Counted from the stretch's first letter, positions 32,740 to 43,247 are shown. The stretch: DNA of 47,374 nt from Alphaproteobacteria bacterium (GCA_021325315.1 JAJPHK010000030.1:1-47374); one strand, 5' to 3'. Translations and numbers: made by a program. The notes: generated by a model from the sequence alone, not told the origin.

Positions 32740-34104
32740 ATGCGTATCGGCTCGATTTTCATCATCGTCTGCATGGCGCTTGTCGCCGCTTCGATCGGCG
32801 CCGCCTTGCATTATCTCGTCCATATCCCGCTCAACGAAACCGCCTATATTTCGCTTGCGATCCTGTTCGCGCTGATGACGCTCGAAGTAATCGCATCGCG
32901 AAACCGCGACAAGACCGAGCTTACGGGCCGGATCGAGGAGCTTTCCCGCGCCGTGTCCGATATTTCGCGCGAAGTCGGAACCCTCGGCCGCCGCGTCACC
33001 GCGCTCGAGAACGGCACGAATTCGGAGATCAAGACTCTCACCGCACCCCTCTCGCGCGAAATCGGCGAACTCGCCGATCTCGTTGAAAATCTCGCCGAGT
33101 CCGTCGCCGTCCACGACGCGCTGCTCGCCGCACCCCGTCCGGTCGAGGCGCCGGCGGTCTCCGAACCGATCGTTCCCGCGGCCGCCGAAGAGAAAGAGAA
33201 AAAGCCGAAACGCGCCCGCGAGCCCGTCCCCGGTCCGTTTGTGGGCATGGATGCCGAAGCGATCCTCAATCTCATTCGCGAAGCCGTCCAAAACGACCGG
33301 CTCGACCTTTATCTGCAGCCGATCGTCACGCTCCCCCAGCGCAAGGCGCGCTATTACGAGGCGCTTTCCCGCCTTCGCCTTGCCGACGGCCGCATCATCG
33401 AAGCGAAGGACTTCATCGGCCCCGCCCGCGCCGCGGGCCTCATGCCCCAGATCGACCAGCGCGTGGTGATCCGCTGTGTGCAGATTGTGCGCCGCCTTGC
33501 CGCCAAAAACCGCGATGCAGGCCTCTTCCTCAATATCGCGGCCGAGACGCTGCGCGACGGGAAGGTTTTCCCCGAACTGCTCGCCTATCTCGAAGCGCAT
33601 CGGGCGATTGCCTCCTCGCTCGTATTCGAATTCACGCAAGCCGAATATCGCGCCCTCGGCCCGTCCGAGCAGATCAATCTCACGCTTCTCGCCGAGCGCG
33701 GCTTTCCGATTTCGCTCGACCGCATGGAGGATCTCAAGATCGATCCGCGTGCGCTCTCCGAGCGCGGCATCCGCTTTGTCAAAGTCGCGGGCGAGCTTCT
33801 CCTTCACCGCAGCGGCGAAAGCGGCGGCGACGTGCATCCGGCAGATCTCGCGGACTTTCTCGCCCGCTTCGGTATCGATCTCGTCGCCGACCGGATCGAG
33901 AACGAGTCGCTCGTGATCGATCTCCTCGATTACGACGTGCGCTTCGGCCAGGGCTTCCTCTTCTCGGCGCCGCGCCCGCTCCGGCCCGACATCCTGCAGG
34001 GCGGAGGCGATATCATCGCAGAGCGCCCGACTCCGCCCGCACCCGCCCCGGCGCAAGCGACCGGCGCGAGCGCCATTGCTCAAATTGCCCGCAGAATCGG
34101 TTAG
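32740..34104 (+). CDS. tipF: TipF-like membrane-anchored protein with degenerate EAL domain
   Basis: 454 residues. Two N-terminal membrane segments (about 5-27 and 36-52), a coiled coil (about 55-125, heptad-like EELSRAVSDISREVGTL), a charged Pro/Ala linker, then an EAL domain (about 170-415). EAL residues 207-209 and FEFTQ are kept, but the catalytic DD motif is ISLDRMED (second Asp replaced by Arg) and the late Glu is Asp in VADRIE, so hydrolysis of c-di-GMP is unlikely. This architecture is that of Caulobacter TipF, a c-di-GMP receptor that helps place and assemble the polar flagellum. CAGGGAG precedes the ATG at 32740. cheY-cheZ nearby supports a motility role. Confidence 0.75.
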   Translation: MRIGSIFIIVCMALVAASIGAALHYLVHIPLNETAYISLAILFALMTLEVIASRNRDKTELTGRIEELSRAVSDISREVGTLGRRVTALENGTNSEIKTLTAPLSREIGELADLVENLAESVAVHDALLAAPRPVEAPAVSEPIVPAAAEEKEKKPKRAREPVPGPFVGMDAEAILNLIREAVQNDRLDLYLQPIVTLPQRKARYYEALSRLRLADGRIIEAKDFIGPARAAGLMPQIDQRVVIRCVQIVRRLAAKNRDAGLFLNIAAETLRDGKVFPELLAYLEAHRAIASSLVFEFTQAEYRALGPSEQINLTLLAERGFPISLDRMEDLKIDPRALSERGIRFVKVAGELLLHRSGESGGDVHPADLADFLARFGIDLVADRIENESLVIDLLDYDVRFGQGFLFSAPRPLRPDILQGGGDIIAERPTPPAPAPAQATGASAIAQIARRIG

Positions 34105-34133
34105 AGTTCGGCTAATATCGGCGCGATACTCCC

Positions 34134-35006
34134 ATGACCAGCACTGTCCCGCCGACGATCGACGGCCTTCGCTCGATCATTTCCCGTTACGATCTCCTGC
34201 TCTGCGATCTTTGGGGCGTGATGCACAATGGCGTGAATGCGATTCCCGGCGCGAACGACGCCGTGATCCATGCGCGCGAAGCCGGTGCGACCGTGCTGAT
34301 GATCTCGAACGCGCCGCGCCCAGGCCCGGTGGTCGCGAAACAAATCGAAGGCTACGGCGTGCCGAAGGCCGTTTATGATGACGTCGTTTCTTCCGGTGAC
34401 GTCACGCGTGAGGAGTTGATCGCACGGCCCGGGGCGAAAGTGTTTCACATCGGCCCGCAGCGGGATCTCCCGAATTACGAGGGGCTCGACCTCACGCTCG
34501 TCGATTTCGATCACGCCGATCTCATCGTTTGCTCCGGCCCGTTCAACGACGCACAGGACCAGCCGGAGCAGTATCGCGATCTGCTCACCCGCGCGAAGGC
34601 GCGCGGTCTCACGCTGATTTGTGCGAATCCCGATCTCGTTGTCGAGCGCGGCCACCGGCTCGTCTGGTGTGCGGGCTCGCTTGCCGCGATCTACGACGAA
34701 ATCGGCGGCAAGACGATTTATGCGGGCAAGCCCCATCCGGAGATTTACGAGATTGCGCTGAGGCGCACCGCAAAATTACGCGGAAAGCCCGTCGACCGGA
34801 AACGTGTGCTCGCGGTCGGCGACGGGCTCAAGACCGATATTCTGGGTGCTATGAAAAACGGCTTTGACTCGCTTTTCATTGCGCGCGGCATCCACGCCGC
34901 CGACTTCGCGGGCGAGGACGGCAATCACGACAACGAGAAACTTCAGGAAGCTTTCGCGAAAGCGGGCGTGGCGCCGACCGGCATCATGCGCGAATTTGTC
35001 TGGTAG
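34134..35006 (+). CDS. HAD-superfamily subfamily IIA hydrolase (TIGR01459-like)
   Basis: 290 residues. HAD core: motif I LLLCDLWGVMHNG (nucleophile Asp25), motif II VLMISNAPRP, motif III/IV IYAGKPHPEIYE and VLAVGDGLKTDILGA. The second acid of the usual DxD motif is Trp27 here, as in a subset of NagD-like IIA proteins. Substrate is unknown, probably a sugar or nucleotide phosphate. ATG at 34134 follows tipF by 29 bp and the gene converges on cheZ, 3 bp away. Confidence 0.87.
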   Translation: MTSTVPPTIDGLRSIISRYDLLLCDLWGVMHNGVNAIPGANDAVIHAREAGATVLMISNAPRPGPVVAKQIEGYGVPKAVYDDVVSSGDVTREELIARPGAKVFHIGPQRDLPNYEGLDLTLVDFDHADLIVCSGPFNDAQDQPEQYRDLLTRAKARGLTLICANPDLVVERGHRLVWCAGSLAAIYDEIGGKTIYAGKPHPEIYEIALRRTAKLRGKPVDRKRVLAVGDGLKTDILGAMKNGFDSLFIARGIHAADFAGEDGNHDNEKLQEAFAKAGVAPTGIMREFVW

Positions 35007-35009
35007 GGA

Positions 35010-35717
35010 TCAGGCGAACAGCTTGTCGATATCGCCCTGCGAAGTTGCGCCGGAGCTCGGGGCCTCGGCCGTGCCGAGCTTCGGCGCATCGAGGATCGCA
35101 TCGACCTCGTTCTGCACGATGCCTTCGCCTTCGAGCGAGGGGCCATGCAGGAGCAGGTTTTCCGCGCGCTCTGCGCGGGCTGCTTCTTCATCGTTGGCGA
35201 AGCCGTCCTTGTCGTTTGCGTTCGTGGCGACCGCGAAACGCGAGACGCGCGTCTCGATCTGTTCGAGTGTCTGCACGACCTTGGTAATGCGCTGACCGGT
35301 CAGGTCCTGGAACGAGCAGGCTTCGAAAATCGCGAGCATCTGCCCTTCGACGAATGCTTTGTACTCTTCGAGCGTCTTCGCGTTCGAGCCCATGACCGCT
35401 TCGGCGCTCGCCATGATCGCGTTGCCGGCGGCCTCGGTCGCGGTCACGACCGCGTGCAGCTCCTCGCCGGCGGCGGGAATGCGCTTTGCGCGCATTTCGT
35501 TCGCCTGCAATTCGCCGATCTCGCTCCGCAGGAAGCTGATGTAATCGGCGATCGCCTTCAGCTCGCGATAAATCGCCGCGTCGATCGCGTTGAAAACGGT
35601 GCGCAGCGCTTCGGCGGAAACCTGTGATTGCCGCATGACCTGAAATAGGGCCTCGCGGTCGCTCACGCGGAGCAGGGCAGCAATGTTGGGAGATCGTTTT
35701 TCCTCGATCCGATCCAT
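35010..35717 (-). CDS. cheZ: Chemotaxis protein phosphatase CheZ
   Basis: 235 residues, mostly helical. The CheZ signature FQDLTGQRITKVVQTLEQIE lies at about 140-160 and includes the catalytic Gln of the DxTGQ turn. The C-terminal GDIDKLFA is the CheY-binding tail. It speeds dephosphorylation of CheY-P. I use the ATG at 35717; an upstream GTG at 35732 would add 5 residues. It follows cheY by about 30 bp on the minus strand and its stop is 3 bp from the convergent HAD gene. Confidence 0.87.
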   Translation of the reverse strand: MDRIEEKRSPNIAALLRVSDREALFQVMRQSQVSAEALRTVFNAIDAAIYRELKAIADYISFLRSEIGELQANEMRAKRIPAAGEELHAVVTATEAAGNAIMASAEAVMGSNAKTLEEYKAFVEGQMLAIFEACSFQDLTGQRITKVVQTLEQIETRVSRFAVATNANDKDGFANDEEAARAERAENLLLHGPSLEGEGIVQNEVDAILDAPKLGTAEAPSSGATSQGDIDKLFA

Positions 35718-35747
35718 AGGAGCTCGCGACACAGATGACAGGACAGT

Positions 35748-36131
35748 TTAGTTGGCGAAAACCGCGTCGATCTTGCTTTTCAGGGTCTGCGCATTGAAGG
35801 GCTTGACGATGTAGTTGTTCACGCCTGCCTTCTTTGCCGCGATCACGTTTTCCGTCTTGGACTCGGCCGTGACCATGATGAAAGGCGTTTTCGACAGGTT
35901 CGCATCCGCACGAACTTCCTTCAGAAGCTCGTACCCCGTCATCGGCTCCATGTTCCAGTCGGAAATCACGAGGCCGTATTTCTTTCCGCGCATTTTGGTG
36001 AGCGCCTCGGTGCCGTCGGCGGCTTCATCGACATCTTCGAACCCGAGTTGTTTCAAAAGATTGCGGATGATCCGGATCATCGTTTTATAGTCGTCGACGA
36101 CCAGGATCGGCATGGCAGCATCGGCACTCAT
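35748..36131 (-). CDS. cheY: Chemotaxis response regulator CheY
   Basis: 127 residues, a single receiver domain. Acidic pair in ILVVDDYKTM, acceptor Asp in LVISDWNMEPMTG, Thr in IMVTAESKT and Lys in YIVKPFN are all present. The DWNMEPMTG form is typical of flagellar-motor-directed CheY in alphaproteobacteria. ATG at 36131 has ACGGAG upstream. It leads the cheY-cheZ pair; the 247-bp spacer to the divergent MaoC gene holds its promoter but no motif I can name. Confidence 0.93.
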   Translation of the reverse strand: MSADAAMPILVVDDYKTMIRIIRNLLKQLGFEDVDEAADGTEALTKMRGKKYGLVISDWNMEPMTGYELLKEVRADANLSKTPFIMVTAESKTENVIAAKKAGVNNYIVKPFNAQTLKSKIDAVFAN

Positions 36132-36378
36132 TACAAAAACTCCGTCGCGTCTTTCGCCAGCCTGCCCTTGGGCCCATCCAGCGCCCCCAAGCACCGGATA
36201 ACTGTGCGATTTCCCGCCCGGAACCTAGAGCAAGGCAGTTTGAAATTGCGTTAATTGGAGCAAATCAGAAGTAAATGAAGTCTTTATTTTTGCTGCGGGG
36301 CCCCGTTAGGGTTCGGACGAAAAGCGGGGTTGCAGATTTCGTAAATTCTCCGCTAATGGCCGCGCGGGGAGAACGGGT

Positions 36379-36822
36379 TTGAACGCACCGGCGGTGCATA
36401 CGCTTTACTTCGAGGATCTGCGCGAGGGCATGCGCGAGACCCTGATGCGCACCGTCATGGACGACGACGTTCTCGATTTCGCGCGTATCTCCGGCGACCA
36501 AAATCCGATCCATCTCTCCGACAGCTACGCCTCGCAAACCCGTTTCGGCCAGCGCATCGCGCATGGTCTTTATACCGCGAGCCTGATTTCGGCCGTGCTC
36601 GGTACGCGGCTGCCGGGGCCGGGCGCGATTTATCGCTCGCAGACGCTGCAATTCCACGCTCCCGTCAAGATCGGTGACGTGGTGACCGTGATCGTTGAGG
36701 TGGTCGAGCTGATCGCCGAAGGGCGAAAAGCGCGCCTGCATTGCGAGGCGCTGGTAGACGGTAAGGTTGTGCTCGATGGAGAGGCGCTGGTGTCCGTACC
36801 TTCGCGCGAGAAGAAAGCCTGA
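36379..36822 (+). CDS. MaoC-family (R)-enoyl-CoA hydratase-like dehydratase
   Basis: 147 residues, single hot-dog domain. The catalytic dyad of R-specific hydratases is present: ISGDQNPIHLSD (Asp40, His45), followed by RIAHGLYTASLIS. The start is TTG at 36379 with GGGGAG 8 bp upstream; it gives the proper family length. It could act on short-chain enoyl-CoA. It precedes ribF by 63 bp, an association seen in other Hyphomicrobiales. Confidence 0.88.
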   Translation: MNAPAVHTLYFEDLREGMRETLMRTVMDDDVLDFARISGDQNPIHLSDSYASQTRFGQRIAHGLYTASLISAVLGTRLPGPGAIYRSQTLQFHAPVKIGDVVTVIVEVVELIAEGRKARLHCEALVDGKVVLDGEALVSVPSREKKA

Positions 36823-36885
36823 CAAAGGCTTGACGGCCAGGCCTTCGCTCGGCACGTTGCCGCTCCTCACGAACCGAACATTTCC

Positions 36886-37866
36886 ATGTCCCCCAATCCC
36901 GAGACCCGGCACGCCTTTCCAGTCGTGCGAGATGGCGAAGAGCTGCCGCCAAATCTCCGGCGCGCTTTCGTCGCCATCGGCAATTTCGACGGCGTGCATC
37001 GCGGCCATCGCGCCGTGATCGACCGGGCGATCGAGCTTGCGCGCGACGACCGCCGCCCGGCGATCGCGCTCACGTTCGAGCCGCATCCGCGGGCGTTTTT
37101 CCGCAAGGACCAGCCGCTCTTCCGGCTGACGCCGGAGAGGGAGAAACTGAGACTCCTCCACACCGCCGGCCTCGACGGTGCAGTGGTGATGCATTTCGAC
37201 GGCAAGCTTGCGGCCGTCACCGCCGAGGATTTCATCAAGGACATTCTCGTTCGCCGCCTGAGCGCGGCCGGCGTGGTCGTGGGCGACAGTTTTCAGTTCG
37301 GCCGCCGGCGCCAGGGCAGCGCCGAACTCCTGCGCGAACAGGGTGAGGAGCGCGGCTTCGAGGTTGACCTCGTGAAGCCATTTCTGTTCCGCGGCAAGCC
37401 CGTTTCGTCCAGCGCGATCCGCGAGGCGCTCGGCAAGGGAGAGGTTGAGGAGGCGGCGAAGCTCCTCGGCTATACCTGGTTCGTGAGCGGTAAGGTCATC
37501 CACGGCGACAAGCGGGGGCGCGAGCTCGGCTACCCGACCGCGAATATCGCGCTCGATCCGGCCTGCGGCCTCGCGTACGGCATCTATGCTGTTCGCGCGC
37601 GGGTACGGGGAGAGGTTCGCGACGGGGTGGCGAGCTTTGGCCGCCGCCCGACCTTCGGAGACAGTTCGCCGCTTCTGGAGGTTTATTTGTTCGATTTCGA
37701 AGGCGACCTGTACGACGAGGAAATCGACGTCGCTTTTCTCGGCTGGATCCGGCCTGAGGCGAAATTCACCGACGCGGAGGCGCTTACGCGGCAAATGAAT
37801 GCAGATAGCGCCGCCGCGCGCGAAAAACTCGCCGGTGCGGCCAGCGATTTTCCGCTCCCCGATTAA
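36886..37866 (+). CDS. ribF: Bifunctional riboflavin kinase/FAD synthetase
   Basis: 326 residues. N-terminal FAD synthetase: FVAIGNFDGVHRGHRAVI (nucleotidyl-transferase HxGH-type site) and ALTFEPHPRAFF. C-terminal riboflavin kinase from about residue 190: GRELGYPTANI and GVASFGRRPTFG. It makes FMN and FAD. ATG at 36886; the ribosome site is not strong. The reading frame is complete. Confidence 0.94.
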   Translation: MSPNPETRHAFPVVRDGEELPPNLRRAFVAIGNFDGVHRGHRAVIDRAIELARDDRRPAIALTFEPHPRAFFRKDQPLFRLTPEREKLRLLHTAGLDGAVVMHFDGKLAAVTAEDFIKDILVRRLSAAGVVVGDSFQFGRRRQGSAELLREQGEERGFEVDLVKPFLFRGKPVSSSAIREALGKGEVEEAAKLLGYTWFVSGKVIHGDKRGRELGYPTANIALDPACGLAYGIYAVRARVRGEVRDGVASFGRRPTFGDSSPLLEVYLFDFEGDLYDEEIDVAFLGWIRPEAKFTDAEALTRQMNADSAAAREKLAGAASDFPLPD

Positions 37867-37887
37867 TCGCGTTCGCCTGGCGAATTT

Positions 37888-37902
37888 TTAACTGCCCGGT
37901 AA
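37888..37902. promoter_or_regulatory. Possible CtrA-type box upstream of the chemoreceptor gene
   Basis: TTAA-N7-GTAA (37888-37902), one mismatch to the TTAA-N7-TTAA site of the cell-cycle regulator CtrA, 44 bp before the chemoreceptor start. Motility genes are frequent CtrA targets in alphaproteobacteria. A single near-match can occur by chance. Confidence 0.3.
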
Positions 37903-37946
37903 CCAAAAGACGTGAGCTTTCATCTATCGTCTGATGGGTGGCGGCA

Positions 37947-39656
37947 ATGAAACTTTTCAATCGATTTAGCCTGGTGACGCGTGCGCTTTCGCTCATGGCG
38001 GTCGTCATTACGATGACAACGGCAATCGCCGTCACCGCCGGCTACTGGGCGTTGAGCAACGAATTTGCCGCGAAAGCTGCTGACGAGATCGAGACGAATC
38101 TGCGCACGCTGGCGCAGCTCTATGCCGCCGCCGTGCCCGGCACCAAACTCACCATGAAGAACGGGAATGTCGTCCGCATCGAAGGCGCAAAGATGCAGAC
38201 GTTTTCCGATTATCACATCGTCGACACGGCGGTCGCCTACACTGGCGGTAACGCGACGCTCTTTGTTTATGAACCGGCGACCGACAAATTCGTTCGCTAC
38301 AGCACGAACGTGAAAAAGGAAAACGGCGAGCGTGCGCTCGGCACGCAGCTTGCGCCCGACCATCCGGGACAGGAGATCATCCGCCGCGGCGAAGCCTATA
38401 AAGGTCCCGCTAATTTGTTCGGCCGGAAATTCTATACCGCCTATCAGCCGGTGCTCTCGCCGGAGGGCAAGCCCGTCGGCATCGTGTATGTCGGCATGCC
38501 GATCGAGATCTACGACACCATGCTCGCGCACGGAATCGAGAGCATGGTCCTATTCGGCGATGCGGGTGTTCTCCTCCTTCTTATCGTGAGTTTCATGCTG
38601 GTGAAGCGAGGTATGCAGCCGATGGCCGACACGGTCACGGCCGTGAAAAAGCTCGCGGAGGGCCATCTCGACACCGAGATCGTGCACACGAAGCGCAAGG
38701 ACGAGATCGGCTCGATTGCGCGCGCACTTGAGGTATTCCGCGAGTCGGCGGCGAAGAGCCGTGAAATGGAACAGAAAGATCGCGATGGCGTGGAAAAGGA
38801 GCGCAAGCGCTCCGCCGAAATTGGCAACTTAACGCGCAACTTCCAGCAAAAAGTCGAACGAATGCTCGGCGGCGTGAACGAGACCATCAGCGCGCTGAAA
38901 GAGGACGCGGGCGCCATGCGTCAGGTCGCTGAAACGACCAAGGAACGCGCCGGCCAGGCGGCCGATGCCGCCGACTCCGCGAGCATGAACGTGCAGTCCG
39001 TCTCCGATGCAGTGGAGGAACTGGCGAAATCGGTCTCTGAAATCGGCGCGCAAGTCACGACCTCGTCCGAAGTCGCGGAACGCGCGGTGCGCGAGGCCGA
39101 GCACACCAACAAGGAAGTGCGCGAGCTCTCGAGCGCGGCGAACAAGATTGGCGAAGTCGTGAGCCTCATTCAGTCGATCGCCGAACAGACCAATTTGCTC
39201 GCGCTGAACGCGACGATCGAATCGGCGCGCGCGGGTGAAGCCGGGAAGGGCTTTGCGGTGGTGGCGGCGGAAGTGAAATCGCTCGCCAATCAGACCGCGC
39301 GCGCGACCGAGGACATCAGCTGCCAGATCGAATCGATGCAGAAAGCGACCGGCAGCGCCGTGAGCGCGATCGGCGGTATTTCCGAAACGATCACCAAGAT
39401 GGCCGAGATCGCGTCGGCGATCGCCGCTGCGGTAGAGGAGCAGGGCGCCGCGACTCAGGAGATCGCGCAAAATGCGGCGAATGCCAAGACGGAAGCGGGC
39501 ACTGCGCGGGCCTCGATCGGCGACGTCACGGGTGTCGCAGGCGAGACCACCCGCGCGTCGGCGGCGGTTTCCATGGCGGCCGAAACCATGGCCTCGGAGC
39601 TGAAGGGGCTGGAGAGCGAGATCGCGAGCTTCCTCGCGCAAATGCGGGCGGCTTGA
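37947..39656 (+). CDS. Methyl-accepting chemotaxis protein with Cache-type sensor
   Basis: 569 residues. TM1 (about 9-32), periplasmic sensor of about 155 residues with the wording of single Cache domains ([42 protein letters not shown]), TM2 (about 190-212), HAMP, then the MA signalling domain with the hairpin tip [20 protein letters not shown]. The C-terminus is LAQMRAA with no NWETF-type CheR/CheB tether. GTG at 37938 is an alternative start. It lies between ribF and ileS, genes often adjacent in relatives, and may have been inserted there. Confidence 0.92.
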   Translation: MKLFNRFSLVTRALSLMAVVITMTTAIAVTAGYWALSNEFAAKAADEIETNLRTLAQLYAAAVPGTKLTMKNGNVVRIEGAKMQTFSDYHIVDTAVAYTGGNATLFVYEPATDKFVRYSTNVKKENGERALGTQLAPDHPGQEIIRRGEAYKGPANLFGRKFYTAYQPVLSPEGKPVGIVYVGMPIEIYDTMLAHGIESMVLFGDAGVLLLLIVSFMLVKRGMQPMADTVTAVKKLAEGHLDTEIVHTKRKDEIGSIARALEVFRESAAKSREMEQKDRDGVEKERKRSAEIGNLTRNFQQKVERMLGGVNETISALKEDAGAMRQVAETTKERAGQAADAADSASMNVQSVSDAVEELAKSVSEIGAQVTTSSEVAERAVREAEHTNKEVRELSSAANKIGEVVSLIQSIAEQTNLLALNATIESARAGEAGKGFAVVAAEVKSLANQTARATEDISCQIESMQKATGSAVSAIGGISETITKMAEIASAIAAAVEEQGAATQEIAQNAANAKTEAGTARASIGDVTGVAGETTRASAAVSMAAETMASELKGLESEIASFLAQMRAA

Positions 39657-39735
39657 ACTTTTTGCCGTCTCGCCGGACTGGCAAGGCGCGGTCGCGGCTG
39701 CTAGAACGCGCGCGACCAATCGACCGGGCCGAACA

Positions 39736-42678
39736 ATGTCTTTCGACAAGAAGCCGAGCGAGCACGACTACAGCTCGACTTTATTTCTTCCGCAGACGAA
39801 TTTCCCCATGCGCGCGGGGCTTCCGCAAAAGGAGCCGGAGATCCTCGCGCGCTGGCAGAAAGAAGGCCTTTATAGGAAGCTGCGCGCCGCGTCGGAGGGC
39901 CGCAAGAAATTCATTCTGCATGACGGCCCGCCCTACGCGAACGGCAACATCCATATCGGCCACGCGCTCAACAAGATCCTGAAAGATCTCGTCACCCGCA
40001 CGCATCAGATGCTCGGCTACGACTCGAACTACGTGCCGGGCTGGGACTGCCACGGACTCCCGATCGAGTGGAAGATCGAGGAAGAAAACTACCGCTCCAA
40101 AAACAAGCCGAAGCCGAATTTCAACTCGATCGAGGAGCTGATCGCCTTCCGCAAGGAATGCCGCGCCTATGCCGAGCATTGGCTCAACGTGCAGCGTGAG
40201 GAATTCAAGCGTCTCGGCGTCGAGGGCGACTGGGAGCATCCCTATACGACGATGAGCTTCCCGGCGGAGGCGCAGATCGCGCGCGAGCTGATGAAGTTCG
40301 CGCTGAACGGCACACTCTATCGCGGCTCGAAGCCGGTGATGTGGTCGGTCGTGGAGAAGACCGCGCTCGCCGAGGCCGAAGTTGAGTACGAGGATTACAC
40401 CAGCGACACGATTTGGGTGAAGTTTCCGGTGGAGGGTGGCGCCTCCGTCGTGATCTGGACGACGACACCTTGGACGATTCCCGGCAATCGCGCGATCAGC
40501 TATTCGCCGAAAATCCAGTACGGGCTCTATGAAGTCACCGACGCGCCCGCCGACAATTGGGCGAAGAAAGGCGACAAGCTCATTCTCGCGGACAAGCTCG
40601 CCGAGAGCGTGATGAAGGCCGCGCGCGTCGAGAAATTCGAGCGCAAGGGCGCCGTCAACCCGCGCGATCTCGGCTCGGCGAGGCATCCGCTCGCGGCGCT
40701 TGGCTACAATTTCAAGGTGCCGTTGCTCGCGGGCGAACACGTTACCGACGAGGACGGCACCGGCTTCGTGCACACCGCGCCCGGCCACGGCCGCGACGAC
40801 TTCGACATCTGGATGGCGAATATCCGCAATCTGGAAGCGCGCCATATCGACCTGCGCATTCCCTACACGGTCGACGAGAACGGTTTCTTCACCAAGGAAG
40901 CGCCGGGCTTCGAGGGCAAACGCGTCATCGACGACAAGGGCAAGAAGGGCGACGCGAACGACGCGGTGATCAAGGCGCTTACGGACGCGGGCATGCTGAT
41001 CGCGCGCTCGCGCCTGAAGCACCAGTATCCGCACTCATGGCGTTCGAAGAAGCCGATCATCTTCCGCAATACGCCGCAGTGGTTCATCGCGATGGACAAG
41101 GATATCCCCGAGTTCAAGAGCACGCTGCGCGGTCTCGCGTTAAAGGGCATCAAGTCCGTGAAATGGGTGCCCGCCGCCGGCGAAAACCGTATCACCGGCA
41201 TGATCGAAAGCCGTCCCGATTGGGTGATCTCGCGCCAGCGCGCCTGGGGCGTGCCGATTTCCGTGTTCGTGCATAAGGAAACGAAGGAAGTTCTCAAGGA
41301 CGAGAAAGTAAACCGACGCATCGCCGATGCCTTCGAAAAAGAAGGCGCCGACGCCTGGTTCAAGGACAAGGACGGTGCGCGTTTCCTCGCGCCCGAATAC
41401 AACCCCGCCGACTACGATAAAGTGAACGATATTCTCGACGTCTGGTTCGACTCCGGTTCGACGCATGCCTTCGTGCTCGAAGACCCCGAGCACTTCCTTG
41501 CGCTCGCGGGCATTCAGCGCAAGCGCGACGGCGGCAACGATACGGTGATGTATCTCGAAGGCTCCGACCAGCATCGCGGCTGGTTCCACTCCTCTCTCTT
41601 GGAGTCTTGCGGCACACGCGGGCGCCCGCCCTTTGACGTCGTGCTCACCCACGGCTTCGTGCTCGACGAGCAGGGCCGCAAGATGTCGAAGTCGCACGGC
41701 AACGTGGTCGCGCCGCAGGACGTGATGAAGGAATCGGGCGCAGATATTCTGCGCCTGTGGGTCGCCGCCTCCGACTACGCCGACGATCTCCGGATCGGCA
41801 AGGAGATTCTCAAAACCACGGTCGACACCTATCGCAAGCTCAGAAACACGCTGCGCTGGCTTCTCGGTTCGCTCTATCACTTTCACGAATCCGATCGCGT
41901 GCCCTTCGAGAAAACGCCGGAACTGGAACGGCTGATGCTGCACCGTCTCGCCGTGCTCGATGCCGACATTCGCCGTTATTACACCGAGTTCGATTACAAA
42001 CGCGTCTTCGCCGCGCTGAACGCGTTCATGACGTCGGATTTGTCCGCGTTTTATTTCGATATCCGCAAGGACACGCTTTATTGCGATCCGATCTCGTCGG
42101 TCGCGCGCAAGGCGTGTCTTACGACGCTCGATCATATTTTCCGCTGCCTCGCCATTTGGCTCGCGCCGATTCTTTGCTTCACGGCGGAGGAGGTGTGGCT
42201 CTCGCGCTACGGCGAAAAGGCCCAGTCCGTTCACCTGCAGACCTTCCCGAAAATCCCGGCGGAGTGGAAAAACGAAGCGCTCGCCGAAAAATGGGAGAAA
42301 ATCCGCGATGTACGCCGCGTGGTCACCGGCGCTCTGGAACTCGAACGCGTGGCGAAGAAAATCGGCTCTTCGCTCGAAGCTGCCCCCATCGTCCACGTCA
42401 CCGACAAGAAGCTCATGGCGGCGCTGAAGGACGCGGATCTCGCCGAAATCTGCATCACCTCGGACGCGACGCTGAAAGAAGGCGAGGGGCCGAAGGGCTC
42501 GTTCCGGCTTCCCGACATGCCTTTCGTTTCGGTCGAGCCGAAGCGCGCCGAAGGCAAAAAATGCGCGCGCTCGTGGAAAATCTCGAAGCTTGTCGGAAGC
42601 GACAAGGAGTTTCCCGACGTCACTCCGCGCGACGCGCAGGCGCTCCGCGAATATTACGCCGCGCGCAAGACGTCGTGA
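39736..42678 (+). CDS. ileS: Isoleucyl-tRNA synthetase
   Basis: 980 residues, class Ia. [16 protein letters not shown] gives the HIGH motif (73-76); KMSKS is at 649-653 in [10 protein letters not shown]. The editing domain (about 210-430) includes [12 protein letters not shown] and [16 protein letters not shown]. The C-terminal zinc knuckle has decayed: [13 protein letters not shown] keeps one Cys only and the second Cys pair is missing, as in other alphaproteobacterial enzymes. ATG at 39736 gives the family N-terminus. It is followed by lspA after 5 bp, the classic ileS-lspA pair. Confidence 0.96.
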   Translation: MSFDKKPSEHDYSSTLFLPQTNFPMRAGLPQKEPEILARWQKEGLYRKLRAASEGRKKFILHDGPPYANGNIHIGHALNKILKDLVTRTHQMLGYDSNYVPGWDCHGLPIEWKIEEENYRSKNKPKPNFNSIEELIAFRKECRAYAEHWLNVQREEFKRLGVEGDWEHPYTTMSFPAEAQIARELMKFALNGTLYRGSKPVMWSVVEKTALAEAEVEYEDYTSDTIWVKFPVEGGASVVIWTTTPWTIPGNRAISYSPKIQYGLYEVTDAPADNWAKKGDKLILADKLAESVMKAARVEKFERKGAVNPRDLGSARHPLAALGYNFKVPLLAGEHVTDEDGTGFVHTAPGHGRDDFDIWMANIRNLEARHIDLRIPYTVDENGFFTKEAPGFEGKRVIDDKGKKGDANDAVIKALTDAGMLIARSRLKHQYPHSWRSKKPIIFRNTPQWFIAMDKDIPEFKSTLRGLALKGIKSVKWVPAAGENRITGMIESRPDWVISRQRAWGVPISVFVHKETKEVLKDEKVNRRIADAFEKEGADAWFKDKDGARFLAPEYNPADYDKVNDILDVWFDSGSTHAFVLEDPEHFLALAGIQRKRDGGNDTVMYLEGSDQHRGWFHSSLLESCGTRGRPPFDVVLTHGFVLDEQGRKMSKSHGNVVAPQDVMKESGADILRLWVAASDYADDLRIGKEILKTTVDTYRKLRNTLRWLLGSLYHFHESDRVPFEKTPELERLMLHRLAVLDADIRRYYTEFDYKRVFAALNAFMTSDLSAFYFDIRKDTLYCDPISSVARKACLTTLDHIFRCLAIWLAPILCFTAEEVWLSRYGEKAQSVHLQTFPKIPAEWKNEALAEKWEKIRDVRRVVTGALELERVAKKIGSSLEAAPIVHVTDKKLMAALKDADLAEICITSDATLKEGEGPKGSFRLPDMPFVSVEPKRAEGKKCARSWKISKLVGSDKEFPDVTPRDAQALREYYAARKTS

Positions 42679-42683
42679 CCGGC

Positions 42684-43172
42684 ATGGCCAAATCCGCGCG
42701 TGCCGTCCTCGGCTTCGGCTTGCTCGTTGCCGCACTCACAATCGTCGCCGATCAGGCGACGAAATATCTCGTGCTGACAAGCCCCCAGCTCGAAGTCGGC
42801 GAGCGAATCGCCGTCACCTCTTTTTTCGATCTCGTGCTCGCGATGAACAAGGGCATTAGCTACGGCCTGTTCCCGCAGCATACCGAGATGGGCCGCTGGC
42901 TCCTGGTTATGGTGAATCTGGCGGCCGCCGGTTTATTCATCTTTTGGCTGAGTCGGGCGGGCGACAGGTTTCTGGCGGCCGCCATTGGCTTCCTCATCGG
43001 CGGGGCGGTCGGGAACGCCATCGACCGGGTGCTTTATGGTGCCGTGGTCGATTTTGTGCTGCTGCATTGGGGCGAATGGCGCTGGTACGTCTTTAACGTT
43101 GCCGATGCTGCCGTCGTTGCCGGGGTGATTGGCCTCCTGTACGATGCTTTAATGAGCCGCGCCACGAAATAG
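42684..43172 (+). CDS. lspA: Lipoprotein signal peptidase (signal peptidase II)
   Basis: 162 residues, four membrane segments. Both catalytic Asp motifs are present: GGAVGNAIDRVLYGAVVDF and FNVADAAVVAG. It cuts prolipoproteins at the inner membrane; at least two lipoproteins are encoded in this window. A GTG at 42675 overlaps the ileS stop and could add 3 residues; either start allows coupling to ileS. Confidence 0.95.
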   Translation: MAKSARAVLGFGLLVAALTIVADQATKYLVLTSPQLEVGERIAVTSFFDLVLAMNKGISYGLFPQHTEMGRWLLVMVNLAAAGLFIFWLSRAGDRFLAAAIGFLIGGAVGNAIDRVLYGAVVDFVLLHWGEWRWYVFNVADAAVVAGVIGLLYDALMSRATK

Positions 43173-43247
43173 CCGCCATCGGGCGGAAGCTGGCCGAAAA
43201 GGCCGGTGGCCGAAGTTCCTTGGGGTTTTCGTATAGGAGGGAAGAAG

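Noticed and set aside
36296-36305. 10-bp palindrome CGGGGCCCCG between cheY and the MaoC gene
   Set aside because: No loop or T tract for a terminator and a single copy only; such GC palindromes are common at this base composition.
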